Origin: Dehalococcoidia bacterium | GTDB lineage: Bacteria > Chloroflexota > Dehalococcoidia > JACVQG01 > JAHKAY01 | Direction: 5' to 3' | Assembly: GCA_030744635.1 (NCBI GenBank) | Contig: JASLQE010000361.1 | Span: 1 to 5,003 of the forward strand | Length of the DNA: 5,003 nucleotides | Part shown: positions 1 through 4,702 of the stretch, in pieces | Layout: every line of letters starts with the position of its first letter | Position numbering within the stretch: position 1 is the stretch's first letter | Notes under the pieces: model-generated | Database searches by the model: none | Told to the model about the DNA's origin: nothing | The model's input: the letters and a program-made list of their open reading frames with translations, nothing else | Translations under genes and position numbers: made by a program

Positions 1-323
1 TGCGCCAAATGGCCGATATACTTTATCGGGAGGATGACCCTATACAGGCCTTTTATAGGGAGCAGGCCCAGCGCATGGAGCAGCGGGACGGGGCCTTTTA
101 CCTGGATATCGCCCTGCCCTTCACCTCCAAGGAGTCTATTGACATAATGCAGAATGGGGATGAACTGGTGGTGCAGGTGGGTGCCTACAGGCGCAACTTG
201 ATACTGCCACGTACGCTGGTGGGGAAAAATGTGGAAGAGGCCCGTTTCCAGGAGGACCGGCTAATCATTCGGTTTAAAGGAAGTGGAAATGGAAAGAATA
301 CTGGAGGTAAACCGGAGCCCTGA
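1..323 (+). CDS. ArsA/Get3-family ATPase, C-terminal HSP20-like domain (5' end outside window)
   Basis: This is the C-terminal end of an anion-transporting (ArsA/Get3-like) ATPase. The reading frame is open from the first full codon at base 3 to TGA at 321-323, so the ATG at base 9 is probably internal. Seen: a 'LYREDDP' segment, which in this family lies at the junction after the ATPase domain, then about 65 residues resembling the HSP20-like domain attached to many bacterial ArsA homologues: 'YLDIALPF', 'GDELVVQVGAYRRNLILPR' and 'ARFQEDRLIIRF'. Known: ArsA/Get3 proteins are P-loop ATPases for arsenite efflux or for targeting tail-anchored membrane proteins; the fused HSP20-like fold is common in Chloroflexota and Actinobacteria, role unclear. 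Inferred: with no arsenic genes in view, a chaperone or targeting role is as likely as arsenite transport. The P-loop lies outside the window and cannot be checked. The tail after the domain (GSGNGKNTGG) is short and low in complexity. Confidence 0.85.
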   Translation, partial: RQMADILYREDDPIQAFYREQAQRMEQRDGAFYLDIALPFTSKESIDIMQNGDELVVQVGAYRRNLILPRTLVGKNVEEARFQEDRLIIRFKGSGNGKNTGGKPEP

Positions 324-516
324 GGGGGAAATAGTTATACGGCTGTGTGCCCCGCGCAGGCTGCCCGTGGAGGCCAGACGCCACCTGATGGGCACAACCA
401 AAGAAGGCCTGTTGACCCTGCGCTCCCTGCTAGATGCCGCCCTGCGGCGGCTGGAGACCGAGGAGCAACAGGTGGGCAAGAAGAAAAAAGGCCCTACCAA
501 GATTGAGGTTCAGTAG
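289..516 (+). CDS. small conserved-type protein coupled to the ArsA-like ATPase
   Basis: A 75-residue protein of unknown function starts inside the ATPase gene and runs 35 bases past the start before that gene's stop. I prefer ATG 289 over GTG 283 because an AAGGAAG Shine-Dalgarno at 277-283 sits seven bases before it. Seen: an N-terminal beta-like part (ILEVNRSPEGEIVIRLCAP), a charged helical part containing 'LPVEARRHL' and 'LLTLRSLLDAALRRLE', and a basic tail (KKKKGPTKIEVQ). It has no signal peptide or membrane segment, so it is probably cytoplasmic. The overlap and embedded ribosome site imply translational coupling with the ATPase. Small proteins of this layout accompany ArsA-HSP20 genes in related bacteria, as far as I recall. 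Inference: it may be a partner or regulator of the ATPase; the amphipathic helix followed by a basic tail would suit membrane or nucleic acid contact. No catalytic motif is visible. Confidence 0.75.
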   Translation: MERILEVNRSPEGEIVIRLCAPRRLPVEARRHLMGTTKEGLLTLRSLLDAALRRLETEEQQVGKKKKGPTKIEVQ

Positions 517-1562
517 GTCAGATCCTGTAGCTCCCGGTAGCTGGATATGCCGGCAACCAGGCGGATGAACTCAACCAGAGAACCTGCCCTCTGCCGCAGC
601 TGCTCTAACTCCTCCCCGATGGGGGAGGTGGACTGAGGGCTCAGGGCGTAGGTGCCGTGGAAGGCGAAGTAGGCCTGGTTGAGCCGACGGATGTGATATC
701 CCATTCCGGCCAGCCGCAGCCGGGAAGCCTCCATGAAGGCCTCCGTTTCCCCCACCCTGCCCTCCACCAGCAGGCGGTCCACCTCTTTGCGTATGGCCCG
801 CATCTCGCGGTCAAAGGGGGCCTCCCCGCCTTCAGCGGTCTCCACTGGCTCTATCCCATAGCCACGCAGCACCCTGTCGGCAATCTCCTTTCCGGCTATG
901 TCGGCGGCCGTCTCGTTGAGGGTGGTCATCTGGGAGTCCCGGCCGTAGGCCCGGCCTAGGGGACGGAAGAAAAAGTAGTGGTGCATCCATTCATGGGCGA
1001 TGGCGCTCACCGTGTCCCGCAGCCCGTACCCTGGGGGGATGAGGCTGGGGTAGGTGGCCAGGCCCCCCAACCCCTCCACCAGGGCAGATACCCCCCGGGC
1101 GGCCTCCACCTTCCCTTCCAGCGCCTCCATCCGCTTGATATCAAGGTTGGGCTGCAGCAGCACCGTCCTGATGCGCTCAATGCGCTCCCTGGGGGAGATG
1201 ATGAGAAGCATGGGTGGGAAGTCAAAGCGGAAGGCCACCGGAGGGAAGCCCCCCACCCCCTCCTGATGTAACACCCGGGCCACCGCCGTTTCCAGGACGG
1301 CCTCCACCGGGGCGGGGTCCTGTCCGGGGGAGTTGAAATACGCTAGGACCAGTACGGCCTCATCGGCGGGGGAGGGGGTGAAGGCGCGGGCCAGCCGGTC
1401 CCAGGACTCCGCCGCGAGGGCGCGGGCCTCCCAGCCAGTAAGAGAGAAGGCATAAGACTGGGCCAGCCCCTGATAGCTGGTGGCGGCAAAGGGAGCCGCA
1501 GACGACTGTAGCAATAGCAGGGCTATCAGGAGCCCCAGAACAAGCCTCTTAATGGTCAACAC
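510..1562 (-). CDS. putative HExxH metallopeptidase with signal peptide, uncharacterised family
   Basis: Predicted zinc metallopeptidase of about 350 residues. Seen, numbered from GTG 1562: an N-terminal KR followed by a hydrophobic stretch (LVLGLLIALLLL, about residues 7-18) and APFAA, which looks like a signal peptide; HEWMHHYF with H190, E191 and H194 as the zinc-binding HExxH motif; and LNETAAD about 25 residues later, where E217 is the likely third ligand, as in gluzincins. The C-terminal third is helical and charged, with 'NQAYFAFHGTYA'. The protein would act outside the membrane or be anchored to it. Start: the frame stays open to 1682, but that extension is proline-rich low complexity placed before a signal peptide, so GTG 1562 or the adjacent TTG 1559 is preferred; the ribosome site is weak (GGA). 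Its last bases overlap the convergent + strand gene. I recognise no named family or substrate; the neighbours do not help. Confidence 0.8.
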   Translation of the reverse strand: MLTIKRLVLGLLIALLLLQSSAAPFAATSYQGLAQSYAFSLTGWEARALAAESWDRLARAFTPSPADEAVLVLAYFNSPGQDPAPVEAVLETAVARVLHQEGVGGFPPVAFRFDFPPMLLIISPRERIERIRTVLLQPNLDIKRMEALEGKVEAARGVSALVEGLGGLATYPSLIPPGYGLRDTVSAIAHEWMHHYFFFRPLGRAYGRDSQMTTLNETAADIAGKEIADRVLRGYGIEPVETAEGGEAPFDREMRAIRKEVDRLLVEGRVGETEAFMEASRLRLAGMGYHIRRLNQAYFAFHGTYALSPQSTSPIGEELEQLRQRAGSLVEFIRLVAGISSYRELQDLTY

Positions 1563-1598
1563 TATTCCATTGTAGTATTTTAGAGGCGAAGGTGCTTT

Positions 1599-1629
1599 GG
1601 GATGGGTTGAGGGTGTGGGAGTTGGAGGG
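1599..1629 (+). other. putative G-quadruplex motif upstream of the metallopeptidase gene
   Basis: Five G3 tracts lie at 1599-1601, 1604-1606, 1611-1613, 1617-1619 and 1627-1629, separated by loops of 2, 4, 3 and 7 bases. The first four satisfy the standard intramolecular G-quadruplex pattern. The G-rich strand is the template strand for the metallopeptidase, and the motif ends about 37 bases before its likely start, where promoter DNA would be expected. The RNA of that gene would be C-rich here, so any effect would be at the DNA level. The pattern is seen directly; folding is inferred. Confidence 0.5.
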
Positions 1630-1655
1630 TGTCCTGGCCCTATTAGGCCAGCACC
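1628..1655 (-). other. hairpin between the PEBP gene and the metallopeptidase gene
   Basis: GGTG-CTGGCC pairs with GGCCAG-CACC around a six-base loop, giving a ten-base-pair stem broken by a two-base bulge (GA, read on the - strand). It lies about 50 bases beyond the PEBP stop and about 65 bases before the metallopeptidase start. No U-run follows on the - strand, so it is not a textbook intrinsic terminator. It could end or protect the PEBP transcript or bind a regulator. Confidence 0.4.
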
Positions 1656-1705
1656 AGTCAAGAAGAAGGGCAAGCAACCCAAGCTTTTATAGTCAGTGTT
1701 AGTGG

Positions 1706-2303
1706 CTACCGCTGGTAGGTGCCGGTGAGCTGTCCCCGGGCCAGGATGTGTCCCCGCACGGCAGCCAACACCTGTTCCCTGGTGGCTCCTGCCGCCATCT
1801 CCAGTTCGGCGTCCAGCGCATACAAGGTGAACCGGTTAGTGTTGGTGGGGGCCAGAGGGTGGGCAGGGGCCGCCGTAGCCCGCCTTTTCGAAGTCGTTCT
1901 CCCCCTGTAAAGCACCGGCCGGCACTTGACCCCCGCTGGAGGCAGCCTCGGGCAGGCCGCGGCTACCCGCGGGAAGGTTGAACACCACCCAGTGGGCGAA
2001 GGCCCCGCCGGGGGCGTCCGGGTCGTCCACCACAAGGGCGAGGGGCTGAGTGCCCTCAGAGGGCTGGCTCCATCGCAGGGAGGGAGATACATCCTCCCTT
2101 TCACAGGTGTATTCAAGCGGGACCCGGTACCTATCCCGGAAGGCCGGGCTGGTGACGGAGAGTGTTACCTTAACCTCAGCAGCGGGGGCGGGGGTGGCTT
2201 CAGTGACGGCGCACGCCAGAGCCAATGCGGCTGCCGCTCACAGCGCCCCGCCCAACACGGCGAGCCGCACCTTGGTCCGTGTCGGGATCTGTCTTACACT
2301 CAT
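1706..2303 (-). pseudogene. PEBP-family (YbhB/YbcL, Raf-kinase-inhibitor-like) protein, disrupted twice
   Basis: Phosphatidylethanolamine-binding-protein-like gene split over two frames. From ATG 2303 the frame reads basic residues (RTKVR), then LAVLGGAL, an in-frame TGA at 2240-2238, then AAAALALAC in the same frame: a signal peptide cut by a nonsense codon. The mature part carries the family's pocket motifs 'DDPDAPGGAFAHWVVFNLP' and 'GYGGPCPPSGPHQH', then meets TAA at 1838-1836. Removing one of the two T bases at 1836-1837 restores 'HYRFTLYALDAEL' and the typical ending 'HILARGQLTGTYQR' to TAG at 1708-1706. Repaired length is about 198 residues, normal for an exported member. LALAC could be a weak lipobox. 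Known members bind small anionic or lipid ligands; bacterial roles are poorly defined. A TTG at 2225 could bypass the first lesion but leaves no signal peptide. Two lesions favour a decaying gene; sequencing error is the alternative. Confidence 0.85.
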
Positions 2304-2347
2304 CGTTCCCGCCACCGGAGCACCGCCCGATATTTTCCTATACCTGC

Positions 2348-2353
2348 ATTATA
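2348..2353 (-). promoter_or_regulatory. possible -10 box for the PEBP gene
   Basis: A perfect TATAAT on the - strand lies 45 bases upstream of ATG 2303 in the short AT-richer gap after the previous gene. It predicts an RNA start near 2341 and a leader of about 38 bases. I find no acceptable -35 box at 16-18 bases, so the call rests on the -10 box and its position alone. Confidence 0.3.
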
Positions 2354-2366
2354 AGTAGATGAGGGT

Positions 2367-2795
2367 CTAACGCCTTTCCATCGGCATCACATCAACCCTC
2401 ATTATCACCTTGCCCCAGCCGCCGCACTCCGGCCCCAAATCGGTGCAGCCGACATGTTTAAAGCAGATGCCATTGGGGTCCAGGTTCTCCGCCAACCTCT
2501 CGCAGACGGCGGTGAAGGTATGGCTCAGGGGTGCTATGGCGCTTACACACATCCGCTCCGGGCACTCGTCGCGGAGGAGCACCCCGTTGGCGTCCATCAC
2601 GATGCGGTCTCCCACCTTGTGCTGTGCGATGCAGCCATGGGCCTGTACCACCTCAGCCACAATCTTGTACCTGCTGAAGCCGGGGGCATCCTCAATCATC
2701 TTGACCCACTTGGGGTTGGTGCGAAAGACCTTCACCTCCTCATCGCTGTAGCCCAGCGCCTGTTGCAACCTTGACCAGCGCTTCTCCATGTCCAT
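2367..2795 (-). CDS. cysteine-rich TIGR04076-like protein of unknown function
   Basis: A 142-residue, probably cytoplasmic protein. Seen: an N-terminal segment of about 40 residues (MEKRWSRLQQALGYSDEEVKVFRTNPKW), then a domain beginning 'YKIVAEVVQAHGCIAQHKVGDRIVMD' that resembles the TIGR04076 family, where a Cys comes just before a 'KVGD' turn. Seven cysteines stand at 55, 78, 83, 98, 111, 117 and 124, several in short motifs (CPERMC, CFKHVGC, CGGWGK), which suggests metal binding or redox chemistry. There is no signal peptide or membrane helix. The start is well supported: AGGAGG at 2804-2809 lies eight bases before ATG 2795. From memory, similar proteins with the same N-terminal extension occur in anaerobic bacteria, without assigned function. 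It sits alone between two gaps, downstream of the hotdog gene. Family placement is moderately sure; function is not known. Confidence 0.75.
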   Translation of the reverse strand: MDMEKRWSRLQQALGYSDEEVKVFRTNPKWVKMIEDAPGFSRYKIVAEVVQAHGCIAQHKVGDRIVMDANGVLLRDECPERMCVSAIAPLSHTFTAVCERLAENLDPNGICFKHVGCTDLGPECGGWGKVIMRVDVMPMERR

Positions 2796-2803
2796 AGACC
2801 CTG

Positions 2804-2809
2804 CCTCCT
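2804..2809 (-). promoter_or_regulatory. ribosome binding site of the cysteine-rich protein gene
   Basis: AGGAGG on the - strand, eight bases before ATG 2795. It fixes this start over the second in-frame ATG at 2789, which would be 14 bases away. Confidence 0.7.
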
Positions 2810-2892
2810 TTTCATGCTGCTCCAGGCAGCCCGAAAGCTGTTTGCCACCATCTTACCACCTTCTGAGTAATGTGGCGCTCTCTCATTAACTT

Positions 2893-2927
2893 GCCCGCGC
2901 GTCCTCGACAGACTCAGGACGGCGGGC
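2893..2927 (-). terminator. strong hairpin downstream of the hotdog gene, terminator-like without a U-run
   Basis: GCCCGC-GCGTCCT on the + strand pairs with AGGACG-GCGGGC, giving a 12-base-pair GC-rich stem with one bulged base and a ten-base loop (2906-2915). It starts about 40 bases after the hotdog gene's stop and lies about 100 bases before the next gene's start. The - strand continues AAGTTAATG, so there is no U-run. It may end or stabilise the 3' end of the hotdog mRNA; an operator role for the next gene is also possible. Confidence 0.4.
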
Positions 2928-2967
2928 AGGCCGCCATATGTGAACAACCGATGATCCCACCTTAGAC

Positions 2968-3432
2968 CTAATCAGTCAGTTCTAACAACTGGACTTCAGT
3001 GCCTTTCATCACCTGCTGCCCCCGCTGATTGAGAACCTCAATGCCGACTCTCAGCACACCACGCCTGGGATTCTTTGACGATGGGCGGACGCTGAGGACT
3101 TCGCTCTCAACCCGGATGGTGTCCCCCGGCTTTACCGGCGCCGTGAACCGGATCTCCTCGAACCCCAGGTGTGCCACCGGGCGGGTATGCTCGCCGTAGA
3201 GCACATCGCGAAAGCCCCCGGCCAGTTCCAGGCCTTCCATGCAGGCCAGGGTGCATACCCCGGCCAAGAGCCGTTCACCGAACTGGGTCTGCCGCATAAG
3301 CTCCTGGTCGGTGTGGATGTCGTTGGTGGTCCAGGTAAGGTTGTGGAGCTGGGCGAAGTCCCCATCCCCGATGGTCCTGGCAGGGCTGGCAAACTTCTTC
3401 CCCACCGGGACAAGCTGGTCAAAGGTCGCCAT
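2968..3432 (-). CDS. MaoC-like hotdog-fold dehydratase/hydratase-type protein
   Basis: A 154-residue single-domain MaoC-like (R-hydratase type) hotdog protein, length normal for the family. Seen in order: 'GKKFASPARTIGDGDFAQLHNLTW' near residues 11-34, 'NDIHTD' at 37-42 with the conserved His at 40, 'FGERLLAGVCTLACMEGL' at 51-68, 'RFTAPVKPGDTIRVESEVL' at 95-113 and 'VEVLNQRG'-like strand residues at 131-138. Known: family members hydrate trans-2-enoyl-CoA or related CoA esters using an Asp-His pair spaced D-x4-H. Here the Asp position, five before H40, is Thr35, so classic hydratase activity is uncertain; D38 is close but misplaced. Start ATG 3432 is well supported by GGAGGTGA at 3436-3443 and a promoter upstream. 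No CoA-pathway gene is adjacent, so the substrate cannot be inferred. Cytoplasmic. Confidence 0.85.
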   Translation of the reverse strand: MATFDQLVPVGKKFASPARTIGDGDFAQLHNLTWTTNDIHTDQELMRQTQFGERLLAGVCTLACMEGLELAGGFRDVLYGEHTRPVAHLGFEEIRFTAPVKPGDTIRVESEVLSVRPSSKNPRRGVLRVGIEVLNQRGQQVMKGTEVQLLELTD

Positions 3433-3435
3433 GTC

Positions 3436-3443
3436 TCACCTCC
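3436..3443 (-). promoter_or_regulatory. ribosome binding site of the hotdog gene
   Basis: GGAGGTGA on the - strand, an eight-base match to the 16S anti-Shine-Dalgarno, ends three bases before ATG 3432 (six bases from its GGAGG core). It confirms the start. Confidence 0.7.
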
Positions 3444-3461
3444 ACAACGCTGTATGCCGCC

Positions 3462-3491
3462 ATTTTATCCCCGACGGCGGCACGGCTTCAA
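3462..3491 (-). promoter_or_regulatory. sigma-70-type promoter of the hotdog gene
   Basis: On the - strand TTGAAG (3491-3486) and TAAAAT (3467-3462) are separated by 18 bases; they match the consensus boxes at 4/6 and 5/6 positions. The predicted RNA start near 3455 leaves a leader of about 23 bases that contains the ribosome site. The promoter fills most of the 78-base gap after azlD, so the hotdog gene can be expressed apart from azlCD. Confidence 0.55.
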
Positions 3492-3510
3492 GTGGGATGG
3501 TGGTAAAAGC

Positions 3511-3843
3511 TTAGAAAGGTGAAAGCCATCCCGCCGCCAGCACCACCGCCGGGCCGCCGAAGGCTACCAGGAACAGGTTGCGGGTGAGGGCCATGATGAT
3601 TACTGCAGCCACCGCACCCACCAGCCAGTAATCATCCCATCGCCAGGAGATGTTTCCATCCTTAGCAAAGAGCTGCTGAAACACGATGGCCGCCAGCACG
3701 GTCATGGGTATCTGCCGCAGCCATATCTGCACCCTCTGGGGGAGTACCCACTGGCTAAGCAGCGTCAGCGGCAGCAGACGGATAAGGTAGTTCATGGCCG
3801 ATAGGGCCACGAAGATGATGATGAAGGTTAGCTGGCTTTCCAT
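3511..3843 (-). CDS. azlD: AzlD-family small subunit of branched-chain amino acid exporter
   Basis: A 110-residue, very hydrophobic protein of the AzlD family, at the usual length. It forms the small subunit of the AzlCD exporter in the cytoplasmic membrane, known to export branched-chain amino acids and analogues in Bacillus and Corynebacterium (BrnFE); substrates vary between homologues. Seen: about four membrane segments (residues about 5-25, 42-60, 73-88 and 90-108), a 'MNYLIRLLPL' motif near the start of the domain, and the polar loop KDGNISWRWDDYW. The frame stays open upstream to 4188, but that part overlaps azlC in another frame and is not protein-like. ATG 3843 gives the family length and overlaps the azlC stop by 16 bases, with GGAG ten bases upstream inside azlC. 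Translation is therefore probably coupled to azlC. Confidence 0.88.
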   Translation of the reverse strand: MESQLTFIIIFVALSAMNYLIRLLPLTLLSQWVLPQRVQIWLRQIPMTVLAAIVFQQLFAKDGNISWRWDDYWLVGAVAAVIIMALTRNLFLVAFGGPAVVLAAGWLSPF

Positions 3844-4514
3844 TCCCACATCGCTCCGGCGGCGCCGCCGGCCATGGCCCCCAGAATCATGGCCCACTGG
3901 GCGGGCATTACCGTGAGTAGGGCCAGGGCGAACCCACCGGATACCAGTATGGCGCTTAGCCCCTGCCCCAACCGGCGTACCATGGAGAAGATAAGCCCAA
4001 TGAGCAGGGCGGGGAAAGCAAAGCGGGCCGCCGTATCCAGCGAGGGCGGCATCTGGGCGGCTATCGTCAGTCCTACGGCTGAGACCACAATCCATCCCAG
4101 CCAGGTGGTAATGGCTATGGCCAGAAGGTATACATGGGGTCGGGGTCGGTCCTGGGTCACATAGCTGGAAAGAAGGGGTGGTGTCCATGTAGATACGGCC
4201 AGGGCGTATAGCGGCAGCAGGCGGCGCCGGGCCATGCGGACATATGGCGACAGGTACCCCGCCATGAGTATGTACCTCAGGTTTATGAACAGGGTGGCCA
4301 GGGCCATCTCCAGGAAACCGGCACCCGCTGTTATCAGGCTAATCACCACCAGTTGTGCGGAGCCGGTGAAAAGGAGTATGGAGAACAGCAGTCCCACGAG
4401 GGGGTGGATGCCCGCCTCCTGTACCAGGAGTCCGTAGGTGATTCCGAAAGGGATGAGGGATAAGGACAGGATGGCGGCTTCCCTTACCGCCCGGATTAGG
4501 ATTCCCCTTTCCAT
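3828..4514 (-). CDS. azlC: AzlC-family large subunit of branched-chain amino acid exporter
   Basis: A 228-residue polytopic membrane protein with the standard AzlC length. Family hallmarks seen: 'IPFGITYGLLVQEAGIHPL' at residues 21-39, 'LLFTGSAQLVVISL' at 47-60, 'LFINLRYILMAGYLSPYVR' at 75-93, and hydrophobic segments to the end, with the amphipathic 'RLLPLYALAVSTW' between them. With AzlD it forms an exporter for branched-chain or similar amino acids. The - strand start at ATG 4514 has little room for a ribosome site: AGGGG lies only three bases before it, and the promoter's -10 box ends eight bases upstream, so the mRNA may be almost leaderless. No Lrp-type regulator gene is visible. The pair is transcribed away from the isochorismatase-like gene and probably stops before the hotdog gene. 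Confidence 0.92.
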   Translation of the reverse strand: MERGILIRAVREAAILSLSLIPFGITYGLLVQEAGIHPLVGLLFSILLFTGSAQLVVISLITAGAGFLEMALATLFINLRYILMAGYLSPYVRMARRRLLPLYALAVSTWTPPLLSSYVTQDRPRPHVYLLAIAITTWLGWIVVSAVGLTIAAQMPPSLDTAARFAFPALLIGLIFSMVRRLGQGLSAILVSGGFALALLTVMPAQWAMILGAMAGGAAGAMWEWKAS

Positions 4515-4522
4515 AAGCCCCT

Positions 4523-4552
4523 ATTATAAGGGCTGCTGCGGCCCTCTGCCAC
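4523..4552 (-). promoter_or_regulatory. azlC promoter, close to the start codon
   Basis: On the - strand GTGGCA (4552-4547, 4/6 match) and a perfect TATAAT (4528-4523) stand 18 bases apart. RNA would start near 4516, only about two bases before ATG 4514. This predicts a leaderless or near-leaderless azlC message unless the true start codon is further inside the gene. Confidence 0.55.
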
Positions 4553-4553
4553 A

Positions 4554-4688
4554 AGGATATCTTACGGCCGTTCTTCTTTTCCGCCTATCAGGTGGCATAG
4601 GGGGCTACCCCGCCGGTCGAAGGGGGGGCGCTGGGGCGAAGCCCCCCCAATTAGAGTTTTATGGGTGGGTGGGACCGAGAGGATATCT
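4554..4688. repeat. 9-bp direct repeats flanking a palindrome-rich gap
   Basis: AGGATATCT occurs at 4554-4562 and again at 4680-4688, and similarity continues outward to 13 of 16 bases. Between them lie about 117 bases with strong inverted repeats and no gene. The arrangement resembles a target duplication around a small non-coding element, but no terminal inverted repeats adjoin the copies, so chance is quite possible. Confidence 0.25.
4622..4648. terminator. perfect G7C/GC7 hairpin between the isochorismatase-like gene and azlC
   Basis: Seven G plus C at 4622-4629 pair perfectly with G plus seven C at 4641-4648 around an 11-base loop. Read on the - strand the loop offers an alternative GGGGC-TTC-GCCCC fold, so two pairings compete. 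It lies about 55 bases past the isochorismatase-like stop, where that gene's transcript should end, and before the azlC promoter. Neither strand has a proper U-run after it (the + strand continues AATTAGAGTTTT). Likely a 3'-end structure; it could also be one copy of a dispersed intergenic palindrome. Confidence 0.45.
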
Positions 4689-4702
4689 AAACGCCTCCTA
4701 TA

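Noticed and set aside
657..1271. Open frames on the + strand opposite the metallopeptidase
   Set aside because: These are antisense shadows typical of GC-rich coding DNA, without start signals or domain-like sequence; the - strand gene has motifs and a signal peptide.
1569..1582. TACAAT and TAAAAT as -10 boxes for the metallopeptidase
   Set aside because: Both resemble -10 boxes, but no -35 box is found at 16-18 bases for either, so I did not list a promoter.
1563..1682. N-terminal extension of the metallopeptidase frame to TTG 1682
   Set aside because: The 40 extra residues are proline/threonine-rich, cover a hairpin and the G-quadruplex region, and would place sequence ahead of a clear signal peptide.
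2238..2240. TGA as a recoded sense codon (selenocysteine or altered code)
   Set aside because: It falls in a hydrophobic signal peptide, no SECIS-like hairpin was evident, and TGA ends the ATPase, metallopeptidase and isochorismatase-like genes normally.
1926..2358. Open frames on the + strand opposite the PEBP gene
   Set aside because: They have glycine- and arginine-rich compositions without motifs; the PEBP motifs on the - strand explain the region.
2816..2830. GCTGC-TCCAG-GCAGC hairpin before the cysteine-rich gene
   Set aside because: Five base pairs with a five-base loop is within chance expectation and it does not cover the ribosome site.
3844..4188. Upstream extension of the azlD frame to 4188
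   Set aside because: It lies wholly inside azlC in another frame, lacks the hydrophobic pattern, and would more than double the normal AzlD length.
4663..4673. GGGTGGGTGGG as a G-quadruplex
   Set aside because: Only three G3 tracts are close together; the next G-run is more than 20 bases away.
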